This document shows positions 33,617-43,374 of a stretch of DNA of 64,000 nucleotides, one piece after another. The number at the start of each line of letters is the position of its first letter. The stretch's first letter is position 1. The DNA comes from Berberis thunbergii (lineage: Eukaryota; Streptophyta; Magnoliopsida; Ranunculales; Berberidaceae), in NCBI GenBank assembly GCA_003290165.1, contig QNQO01009207.1, positions 90,115 through 154,114 of the forward strand, read 5' to 3'. The notes beneath the pieces were generated by a model. It did not search any database and was not told the origin of the DNA. It was given only the letters and a program-made list of their open reading frames with translations. A program made the translations under genes and the position numbers.

Positions 33617-33885
33617 GTTACTCCCCCAAGTTAGTGGGTCATTACATCGGTTTGCTAAGTCATTTTTTTGAAAATATACGCCGATTATGATGATAATTGA
33701 GTCTGAATCGCTGCTTGAGCCACGCGCTGCAATAATTGAACATGCGTCGGTCCAGCGAAAAAGAGGCGGGAACCTAATCCATATTTAGCTCCTCCATAGT
33801 GTAGAGTCTGACTCTTCTATTTTCCTTGCTTTCGAAGCTACCGCTTTGTTCATCTTCTTATTAGATAGAATTGATCATCTTCGTC

Positions 33886-35783
33886 ATGGCTCAACAAAAC
33901 CTTATTGATGACGCAACCTTGGCCAAGTGCCTGGAGTTCTTTGAAGACAAACTATTTTCTAAGCCTAGCCTTGCTGAAATCCGTATGAAGTTCGGGGTCC
34001 CCGAGGACTTGCTATTGTATGTCCTGAAGGGTGACCAGACGCCAATGTCGCCACCGGCGGGATTCATCGGTTTGCATCGAGGGATGCTTCAAACCGGAGT
34101 GCATTTTCCTGTTATGGATGTGATCATGTAATTCTTAGATATTTTGAGGATTCCTCTGGCCCAGTTGGGGCCTAATGGATATAGGATCATCCTTCGCTTC
34201 CATATTAGGGTGAAAGAGGCTGGCGTCTGCGTGACTCCGCGAGTAATCCAGTTATTGACCTCTCCTCGACTGATCAGTAATGTCGTTTGTAATATGACAT
34301 CGCCGGCTTGTTTTGTGAATCTGCCTGATGATTTTAAGTTCTGGTAAAAGTACTGCTTCTTAGCTTCTATGGATTCAAAATATTTTCGGTGCAAGGGTTG
34401 TCCACTCGAACGAGAGTTCAAGCCACTTCTTAAGTTCAGTTTTTCTCGAGTTTGATATGCTTGATTACAGGCTAGCTGATCATCGCTTGTGTTTCTTTGC
34501 AGGAAGGTTCCCACTACTCCCCTTACCCTAGAGGAGCAAAACAATATGTAGATGTTCCGTGGTTTGTCTCAACGAAGAACGTGGTGGATGTCATTAATGT
34601 CTCCAACTTCATTCGTAGTAGGTTGTGGGACAACTGGCATGTAGCCCCTACTATTTACAGAGCGTTGTGATTCAAGTTGGAGGATGAGGCCACTTCTAGG
34701 AAAAGGAAGGCTGCTGGGGCCAAAGCTCACGTTCTGTCTGACGTGGAGGAGCCGTCTGAAACGCTTGTTTATATTGTGAGTTCAAAGAGGTCTCTGTCTG
34801 ATCTGAGTTGCCTTCAGCATGACCCGCTTCAGGGGAAGAAATGTACGAATCTGATCAGCTTGTCAGGGCGAAAACCGATGTGTCCAGCTAAGAAAAGGAT
34901 TACCTGCGGTTTGCAGGGTGTAAGACAGGTTGAATCTCAGTGATGCGCAGGTCAAAGCTTTGAATGAGAGTCTAGTACGAGTGCAATGGCAGCTTATGCC
35001 GGTGTTGATTTGCGTGGGAATGTCCCTGTAGAAGGCTTCAGCGAAGGTTCGCTTGAGGTTGTAGAATCTGATCGTCCCATTGGCGTACCATCTGAAAGTG
35101 GCCATGGCACAGGCCAAGTTTCTTGTCATCTGCATTGTTTGTCGTCTCATTCCAGGCCACAATTAGAAGCTTTGGAGGGTCCTTTGGATAATTCGCTTCC
35201 TCCTCTTCCTCTGGACCTCGTTGAGTTGTCTCACACTAAAAGGTCGGTTGTTCGTGACAAGGGAAAGGTCGCGGAGGAGAGCATGGGAATAATGGCAACT
35301 GTGAAGGGTGGTGCTGGCGTGATTCCTGATCTGGGAAGGCATCATCCAGACTCGCGGATAAGTCTGTTTGCATCAGACTTCGTGAGGATGAGCTCTCAGG
35401 TCTAGCACCAGGAGGTTGACGTGGAGTTCAATGCTCGAGAGGCAAGGAAGGCCGAGGACCAACTTGAACTGGAGTGGCATGAGCTTAGTGCTGTGAAGAG
35501 CAACCTGGCCTCGAAGCAGTCTCACGTTGACGCACTAACTGCTAGGTTGGAGCTGTTGGAGCGTGAACTTTTTAACTCGAAGGTGCGGGAGGAAGAGCTT
35601 CTGCAGGAACAAGGCAAATGTGAGTTCCGTTGGGTTGTACACGATAGGTTGGAGCTTCTTGCGTTAATGAAGGAAGAACATCCGAAGTGGGATCTCGGCC
35701 TTTACAAGAAGATGTTGTATGTAGACTTGTCCATTGCCTTTGTGTTGTCAGACGATGAGGACAGTTCGGGCCTGATGCCTTAG
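33886..35783 (+). pseudogene. PF04195-like plant retrotransposon protein, antisense to its element
   Basis: The ATG at 33886 opens MAQQNLIDDATLAKC. After VHFPVMDVIM and an in-frame TAA (34129) comes FLDILRIPLAQLGPNGYRII, typical of the 'transposase (putative), gypsy type' domain. An intron-like GT..AG (about 34345-34501) joins KFW to KVPTTPLTLEEQ. Further on are DVPWFVSTKNVVDVINV, a variable middle, and a coiled coil rich in E, L, K and R (about 35425-35620). The last stretch, HPKWDLGLYKKM, ends with a stop at 35781-35783. Breaks include TAA at 34129, a shift near 34545, TGA near 34668 and TAG near 35403. The biochemical role of this family is unknown. Confidence 0.7.
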
Positions 35784-36620
35784 CCGTGCTGTGTGCGTAC
35801 GTAGCTCCTGTTTTTTCCACTAAGCTTAGCTCTTCCATTTATGTGCCTTCTCCAGATAAGGAGTGAATTCCATATTCGTGTACCATTTTGTCGGCTGTTA
35901 AAAAAATAGTTTTATTTGTTTTGTGCTTGTTATCTCTATCGCATGTTTTTCATTTCACTTTGTCGTCTTGCTTTGACATACGCTTGTTGAATCAATAGGG
36001 CACCAACTGGTCTGTCTGTAATAAAGAGCTTGACCACTCTATATTGCAAACGATTCAGGATCATTGTTGCGTAGTCATGTTCGATAGTGGGCATGTTGCG
36101 GACAATTTAGTTGATGGTCGAGTTGCCCGAGCTGTGTCTTGTCCCTAAGGTAAGCTGCTTGAGGCTTGCCTTGCTTGTCTGATTGGTCGGCTGCAGCTGC
36201 TGTTATGGGCTAGTTGTGATGGTCGAGCTTATACGTAAGAGCGTTTGTGCCGAGTCAGTGTCGTAAGCTCGGGCGGACACACTATGTAGAATTTATTTGG
36301 ACACTGGCTATACGATCTATGTATCTACTCGAGTGGCCTTTGCTTGTAATAGGTTGCCAGTTTGTTTGAACGTGAAGACGCTGACTCAGCTAGATTTGTC
36401 TTGGCGATCGCTATTTCAAAAGAGAGCAGGGGTCACATGGCAAGTTGCATGGGGCTCTTACCTTCCGAACCGTCTATGTCTAAACGTCGTAGATTACAGG
36501 TTCGGGGAGTAAGGATTTGGCGACCAGCTGAAGAGCGGTAGTCCCGTGGCAAGCCATCAAAATCAATCGGGGACTGACTTAACACCCACCTTTCGAACCA
36601 TCTATACCTGTGCGATGGGG
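35784..36620. other. Internal retrotransposon sequence without recognised gene
   Basis: Probably still the internal part of the minus-strand LTR element. Open frames at 36297-36512 (+) and 36433-36846 (-) show no domain. Confidence 0.35.
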
Positions 36621-36623
36621 GCT

Positions 36624-36735
36624 CACTACACCAAAAAGCTTGATTAGCTACACGGAGATGGCCACGGCTCAAAACCGTTAGTTTATTTGCCACGGCCAAT
36701 AAACTATGGCTAGATAATCTACCGTGGCAAATGTA
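36624..36735 (+). mobile_element. Lone CACTA-type terminus
   Basis: CACTACACCAAAAAGC is followed by GCCACGG repeats in both orientations (GGCCACGGCTCAAAACCG, TTGCCACGGCC, TACCGTGGCAA), like a CACTA subterminal array. The partner end was not seen to the right, so the element is truncated or larger than I could trace. Confidence 0.5.
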
Positions 36736-36910
36736 AAAAAAATTGATTTTTGAAATAGTGTTTTGAATGGCCAAGGGCTTAAAACTGTGGCTATAAAAAG
36801 AAAATGCACCTGTGTTAATTGCAAAAACACTTTCGCGGTCTTGCAAAAAAAATTGGCGGTCCCGCCTCCTTCCATTTTCATTTTAGGGAAGGAAAGCAGA
36901 GGAGAGTGAC

Positions 36911-37024
36911 GAGCAGGGAAGGAAGGCAAATAATCACTCCATTTTCGTTTCAAATCAGGGAGAGGAGCAGGGAAGGAAAGCAAAGAATCACTCCATTTTC
37001 GTTTCAAATCAGAGTGAGAGAGAG
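36911..37024. repeat. ~56-bp direct duplication
   Basis: AGCAGGGAAGGAA followed by CACTCCATTTTCGTTTCAAATC occurs twice in tandem. A separate 20-bp word GGATACCCAGAGGATCTTT is repeated at 37077 and 37137. Confidence 0.75.
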
Positions 37025-38276
37025 GTGCAGAGGAGAGTGTGAAGAGAAAGAAGAAGTGAAAGAAGTTCTTTCGGGAGGATACCCAGAGGATCTTTCACAA
37101 CCAATTCTCTCTCTAAATTCCATAATCAATCAGTGGAGGATACCCAGAGGATCTTTAGGGCCGGGGAACGACATGGTCTGGTAATGAATTTCTTTTTACT
37201 TCTTGGGTTCTTGAATGTTTTTTTTTTTTGAATTTTTTGAATTTTTTCAAGACATGTTAGATTGAAGTAATGTTTTAGCCCTTTGTTGATGCATGATTCT
37301 GTTGATTGTTTGAGAAACCCACAATATTGATGTATCTGATAATTTTAGTAGTTCACTTGAGAATGTGTTTATGTTTCATGGTTTAGGTAATCAACATTTG
37401 ATTTAGGTTTTCTTTGACATGCCAATGTTGATAGTAACTTTACGTCCTTTTACTTTCGGAAAGTAATCTTGTGTGGTTAAATGGTTAAACCTCTTTTGAT
37501 TTTGAGATATAGTGCTTTTTGTTTGTGTTAGTTTTGATTTGATATATAGCCTTTCCTGATTAAAGTGGTTCATGTTCTGTTGTCTTTTCAGGATAAGGTT
37601 ATCTGAATCTTCAAGATTGTAAGTAATTTATCATTAGATGATTTGGTAATAAACTCCTTGATTTGTTTAGTTTATGATCGATTATGAGATTAGCATTTCC
37701 ATTGATACTATATTGGATTTCGTCATTTGGCAGACTAGCTGTAATTGATGGTATTCTCTGATTGAAGGAGTTCATGCTCGATTCTCAGCATATTCTGTTT
37801 TGGTAATTTCTAATCTCTTTGTTGTTTAATGCCTAACTGTCCAAAAATTGATTAGGTTGGTCAAAGTGAACAAATTTAGAACTCGCTAACTATTATGTAA
37901 GCATGAATACTTTATGTTTATGATGAACATTTGCATAGCCCTTTTTACCAACGAAAAAAAGGACGAGTTGAGGTCTATTGCAAATTATTGCTTGAATCAT
38001 AAACTCCTTTATTGAATAATACTTTCCTTGGAAATTTTCCTCATTTATCTGTTAGAAAAATAGATCTTTCACATGTTAAAAGAATTAGTGGTAGATGAAT
38101 GACTAAAAGGACGACCTTAATATCTCATGGATTGTTTGAGACTTGATATTTTATTTAACTAGTTTTAGACTTGATATCTTATCAATGGTCTAGACTTATG
38201 TTTTGAAGTGTGAGCTGCCTTCCTGATTAAAGAGGTTTATGTTTGTTGTTATCATCTAGTGTTTGCATTACTCTTA

Positions 38277-38311
38277 GGGTGTGTTTGGTTGCATGGAATC
38301 CTATGCTATAA
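38277..38311 (+). mobile_element. Fragment of the 28500 Tourist-like MITE family
   Basis: GGGTGTGTTTGGTTGCATGG and AATCCTATGCTAT match the left end of the MITE at 28500, preceded by TTA. The rest of the element is missing. Confidence 0.6.
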
Positions 38312-38385
38312 TATTTATTTTGGTTTCTTTTGAAGATGCCACTGTTAGTTTTGGAAAATATATGTTAATAATTTTGACAAAAAAT

Positions 38386-38397
38386 TGGTATCAGAGC
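38386..38397 (+). other. Primer binding site, initiator-Met tRNA, of an Athila-like element
   Basis: TGGTATCAGAGC follows a run ending GACAAAAAAT, and decayed gag sequence lies downstream. The site fixes the 5' LTR end near 38384. Confidence 0.75.
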
Positions 38398-38681
38398 CAT
38401 GTTAAGAATCTTGGAACAACTAGTTCAGATTGAACTACTTAAGAATCCGTTGATCATAGAATCAACGTTATCTAAGGACCAACCAGTTCTTAGTATAGTA
38501 CTTCCCGACCTTTTGAAACGGGATGTTTGGTTCTGCCTTCATAGTTTACATTTCATTTTAGGCTTAAGTGTCTCACACTAACCCTAGGAGTCTTGACTAG
38601 AGAGTTCTTAGGGATCCATATTTAGTGTTCAACCCTTTATTGTTTTTCGAGTCCATCTTCATCACCCAAGTGTACCTTCGT
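38398..38681 (+). other. Untranslated leader of the Athila-like element
   Basis: Lies between the primer site and the point where the LINE-derived retroposon inserted. No gag motif is recognisable here. An open frame at 38399-38581 has no known domain. Confidence 0.4.
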
Positions 38682-38696
38682 CTCTGAGTTCACCTT

Positions 38697-40324
38697 TTTT
38701 TTTTTTTAATAAGAATACTAGGCTTTTTATTACTTGAAAAAATCTTTTAACATCAGTCGGGAATACATGATTACCCGATAAAAAGAACCAGAGGGATCAC
38801 ATCATAGCAAACCCAAAATAAATAGTGACCAAACCCCTAGATCAATGTGTATACTTGATGTTACTTTCTTCTTCTAGATGATCGACGAGGATATACCTTA
38901 ATGTCTCTGAAGTCCGTCGCATGAAATCTTTTCGATATTCGAATTTGGTCTGTCTTTAAACCTGACACTACTCTTGACCTAATGGTGTATTCATCCAAAT
39001 CTTCTTCTTCTGAACTGATTGTATCCGAAATGTCGGTATCGGTCTCCATTTCGGTTTCGCTGTTAGCGTTACGAACCAAATAGTTAATATGTTTTATATT
39101 CGGTGCTTCAAGTACTATTGCATCCACTAAAGCTTCGTCATCTTGTACAATACTCACATCTGCTGGAAACCCTACCTTCCGGTCATGCACCTTGTCACCC
39201 ACTCTGAACGCGTTCTGAGCACCAACGTGAGCTCCACTGCCAGAGCCATATACAAACCCACTGTCAACTGATCATCCTCAGCTATTGCGTCCCCCTTTCT
39301 TGGTCCGGAGTTACTACCTGAAATCATTGCATTTATATGTAGAGAAGCATTCCCACTACTCGGCTTTTTCCCTGGGCTAGAGATCCCGACATCCTCGCCT
39401 ACAGCCTTGGTTGAAACCCCCCGCACCCTCCCTGATTCCAACTGGTGAACATACTCGTACGCTCTCTGCTGCGACCTTGAGCTGCTACCTGAAGCATTAT
39501 CACATTCATGCATGAAAGCTTGGTCATCATTCACATTTTTCTTAGGGATCAACTTCTTTAGATCATCATCTATAGCATTTGATGTTCTGTTCACCAAACC
39601 AACGATTGGTGACGCGACTTGCTCTGACGAAGCAAACTCTGTTATTGGCAGAACACGCTCTGGCTGAGACGAAGCAAGCCCTGAAATTGTATCTCCTTGA
39701 TTTTGAATCGCTTTTGCAATCTCAACCGCTGTGTACCCCGCCTCAAGAAGTCCTTCCTCCGTTGTTTCTGGTTCTACCATGTCACTGACTGGATCCTTCG
39801 TCTTACAAGGCAATTGATGATTCATTAGATTACTCTCGTCTTCAACTATGGTCTTCGTAAGTGACTCGAATTTGTTTGACAACATGACATTCCCCGAATC
39901 TTTGACCATCGGCCTCTCAGCACCAACGTCCTCCTGGATCTCCTCACCGTGATCATTCTTTACACCACTAGTTCCAGCTTCTGTCGTTGAAATTTTTTTT
40001 TTTTAACCACTGGGACAAATTGTTGCTTGAGGACTTTGGCTTCCACCTTTTGTTTCTCAGTCTTATCTTCTTTCACCAAGTTTGGTGTTCTCACATTGCC
40101 TTATGACCTAACTTTTTTCTGCAATAATCCTCCTTATGTCCTAACAATGAGCAATAATCACCAATATTTGAAACCCCAGATATTCCAATCATTTGCCAAA
40201 AGCCCCTATTGTTTAGATCTATCTATCCAAATTCTACTCGGTAACTTTTCGCCAAAATCATCTCCACGCAAACATAGGCATACTCGGGCGTGAAAGACAT
40301 CGAGTATGATCATCCAAATTCTAA
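38697..40324 (-). mobile_element. LINE-derived retroposon with ORF1 only and perfect 15-bp target duplication
   Basis: CTCTGAGTTCACCTT is duplicated exactly at 38682-38696 and 40325-40339. Reading on the minus strand, the insert starts at 40324 inside an ORF1-like region, so it is 5'-truncated. It ends at an A-tract (38697-38708) about 160 bp after the ORF1 stop. No reverse transcriptase lies between the ORF1 end and the tail. Confidence 0.88.
38861..40310 (-). pseudogene. L1-type ORF1 (DUF4283/zinc-knuckle protein), 5'-truncated and frameshifted
   Basis: The start reads FTPEYAYVCVEMIL, then a zinc-knuckle remnant YCSLLGHKEDYC (about 40140-40175). This matches the ORF1 order seen at 28341/22468. 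A long, acidic, Ser-rich and presumably disordered region follows (39172-39909) with GYTAVEIAKAIQNQG and VQDDEALVDAIVLEAPNIKH. It then shifts frame near 39190 and ends with a basic tail RRSSRRRK at 38861. L1 ORF1 proteins bind the LINE RNA. The basic C-terminus fits that role, but the knuckle has lost cysteines. Confidence 0.6.
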
Positions 40325-40339
40325 CTCTGAGTTCACCTT

Positions 40340-41109
40340 CAATGCCAGCTAAAATGGGACATGCTTTTATTGATTAATTTGCCTCCATCACAAAAAACCC
40401 TCCCACATGCATTCTCCCAGACAACATTACTTTACCCCCATCACAACCAACCCTCCCAGATGCATTGTCCCAGACAACAATGCCAACAGTTTGAAGTTTG
40501 ACCCGCCACCTATCAGTATGCTTCCTAATTTCCATGTTTATGGATAGGGAAGTTTCTACATATTTGCAAACACTTTCAAAAACTAGAACATAGATGATGA
40601 GGGCATGAAACTTTGAGTGTTTCCCCATCCTTAGAGGATAAAGTGAACACATGGCTTAGATCCCTCCCTGCCAACTCGATACATTCTTAGGATGCCTTAT
40701 CTAAAACATTCATGATCAAATATTACTTGAGGTAGAAAATTGAGTCTATGAGGTATGAACTTTAGAGGGAACTAGAGGAGGAGTTTTACGAAACATGGGA
40801 AATGTTTCATGTATTTGCTAATCAGATGCGGGACCACAATGGGTTTGAAAAGGCACAGTTAGTTCCACTTTCTCTACTAGGGTTTCTCTATCATGCATTG
40901 TTCAATGATAGAATCCATGCACAAGGGAAATTCAAGGCACAAACACCCCACCAGTGTTATCCCTTCTTATAGAAGTTAACAGAGAATGCATAAAATTGGA
41001 ACCATTCAAGTGATGAGCTTTCTAGGATTGAGTCTTTTCCTAAAAATAAGTTATGTATGAGACCAAGGCTGAAAATGAACTAAAATCTGTCATGGACCAA
41101 CTAGCTCAG
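40340..41109 (+). pseudogene. Athila-like gag, first part, heavily decayed
   Basis: With several frame changes the text follows the Retrotrans_gag (PF03732) order. FPNFHVYG comes first, then DDEGMKL with VFPH, then SLPANSI. A final block reads EEEFYETWEMFHVFANQM, then LLGFLYHALFND. This fits the Athila pattern 'LRLFPFSL..W..SLPPGSI..W..F...F....GESLYEAWERF..LL...P.HG......FYNGL'. Numerous stops exclude function. It is interrupted at 41110 by a long-LTR element and resumes at 52831. Confidence 0.65.
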
Positions 41110-43374
41110 TGTAACACTTGTAAATTTCTTTGGCTGATTTACTTAAGTTTGGAGCTTTTGCATTAATTATAATAGTGTTAAATTTATTTGAATTTAAATT
41201 TCATTTTTAAAAATTTATTTTGAAATTTTGACGGTGGGTGCCTTCAGAATTTCAGTGGAAGTGAAAAGGCCACCAACATTATAAAAGAGGTTTTTTTTTT
41301 TGCTCTTTTTCTTCTTCCCCTGCACGTGCAAGGCAGAGCTCGCCAACTCTCTTCTTCTCATCTGACGAGCTCTGCTAGTATCCTAGAGATTCAATGAATT
41401 TCTCTACCTGAATTCTCATTCTAATTCTTCCTTTCTCTTTCTCTTCTTTCCCTTTCCCTTTCCCTTTCCACTGTTTTGCTTTACCAAAAAACAGAGCGTA
41501 ACAATTAGAGAAGCTCAATCGGAGCTGTTGGAAGCTAAGTGAGCAGCTCTGTTCCAATCAGATTCTTTGGTGGAACTGGTGGTGACATTTGAAACATGAA
41601 GAAGTGGGTGGGAGCTCGGTCAGAAAATTCAAAGAATCAGGACGTTCACCAGTGCAAATTTGCGTCGTGATCACGTAGGTGAGTTGGGATTCACAGTTCA
41701 ATGGCTTTGTGGCACAGTTTCGGCTAGACTCTGGTCTATTTCCCTTGTTGGAGAATATCAGGGCCGATGTGGAGTGGTTTTCGGAGAGTTTTCATCGGAA
41801 TTTGTCTTCGTTGGAGTGCTCATCGGATCTGTTTTGACATTAAGCAATTTTCCATTTCACCGGACTGTTCCTTTTTTCTTTTGCAATCTCCAAGCAGTTT
41901 GGACTGTTTCGGTAGTTTTGGGGTGTTAGGGGCAATTTTGGCGGAGGTTGTTGCTGAAGAATCGAGTGGTCGGTTTTCCGGAGTTATTGGGTTTCCTTTG
42001 TGTGGCCTGTCGGAATTCGGGTCTGTTTTGGAGAGTTTTTGGAGTCGCAAAGTCGTATTATGCAAATTAGGTGGTTCATCATGTTTCAATTGGGTTCTGG
42101 AAACCCATCCGCTTAGGTGAGCAGGAACGCCTCCTTTTAAATTTTGATATAATGGTATTTATGAGAATGTAAATGCTTGTTTACAGAGTAAGGTTTAGAA
42201 ATGATACGTTGTAATGCCATGTGGTACAGAAGTCTATTGTATTAGAGAATGACCATTCGAATAGTTGCATGAATGCTGAAATTATAACATAGACCATGAT
42301 TTACTGCTTTGAGTTGTTAGATAGCATATGAAAGTGATTGCATAATTAAGCATTCATGGCATGTATTGAGAATTCTTGTGAAATTTAGCTACACAATACT
42401 TTTCCGTTATGGAATATTGACATGTTTATGGTATTGATGCTATTGAGAACTTGAATATACTCGTTTCGGAAGAAGGAACTATGCCAATCTTTGTAAAAGG
42501 AAGTAGTAGTTGGCCTTGAGAATGGGTGCTCGTTCGAAGGAAGGAACTACACAAACCTAGAAAAGGGATAACACATTGTCTTGAGAACGTGTGTTATCAC
42601 ACATCCATAAGAGGAACTCTGCAGTAGTTCATCATTCCCTAGGTACCAGTGCCTTGCAGGTGATGCCCTAGTAGATGAGGATGGGTTGAGATGACTATCA
42701 CACCTTGCAAATGTTTGGGATCATCTAAATGAGTTTTCCTCCGATTCTGGAATGTTGATTCCTCGACGCATGCTTTGATATGAGATATAATAGAGATTAT
42801 TCAAAGATGTTTCTGTAACACCTTTGGGTGGGCGGGCGGGCATCGGGGTGGGAGGTTTATGGCTAGCAAGCTACAAGAGAAGGAAAAAAGAGCGTCTTGG
42901 CACATTGGAGTGTTGCATCTCAGTACATATTTACATCATGATTGAGTATTCAGAATGAAAAGTTGTGGTGCATCATTAATTTATTATTATCTATTTGATC
43001 CTTTTTAGTTGATATTATGCATTTTATTTGGATAGATGATTTGGTTCTCCTTATATCAGCTAGTGTCCGTTTGCTTGTTTTTGTCGCAAATGGGTGTACC
43101 CCAATCCAAGTGCAGGTGGTGCGGCATGAAGCACCAGTTGATCGAGTTGTCGTTTACGTGGTCGGACAGCTGAGAGGTAGGTTTAACTCTTTGGTCTAGG
43201 GTTTTTAGTGTTATATGTAAGTCGTTGTGACTTAGTTGTTTATGAGAACAAATGCAAATGTTTGGATTTATCGTCACTTTTGTATGTAGCGATGCTTGGA
43301 TTAATTTATTTTGGTTGTGTGCTAGCAGGTGTAACCTTTGGCAAGTAAAGTAAATGGAACTTTTTTAGGGTTGT

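Larger units (their letters stand above)
32900..36620 (-). mobile_element. LTR retrotransposon fragment (3' LTR plus adjoining internal part)
   Basis: On the minus strand the internal region (from about 36620 down to 33640) ends in a purine tract and then the LTR start TGATGATAC at 33616. It is the same family as at 1-1250. The internal part carries an antisense (+ strand) PF04195-like gene that starts about 270 bp from the LTR. No gag, pol or 5' LTR was found, so the element is truncated or a large non-autonomous type. The right border is set by a CACTA-type end at 36624. Confidence 0.6.
36736..38385. other. Unassigned leader-like sequence, probable 5' LTR end of the Athila-like element on its right
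   Basis: 36900-37170 is purine-rich with a splice-donor-like end. The remainder is AT-rich with no domain. The right-hand part must contain the end of a 5' LTR, because a primer site follows at 38386, but the LTR start was not found. Confidence 0.35.
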
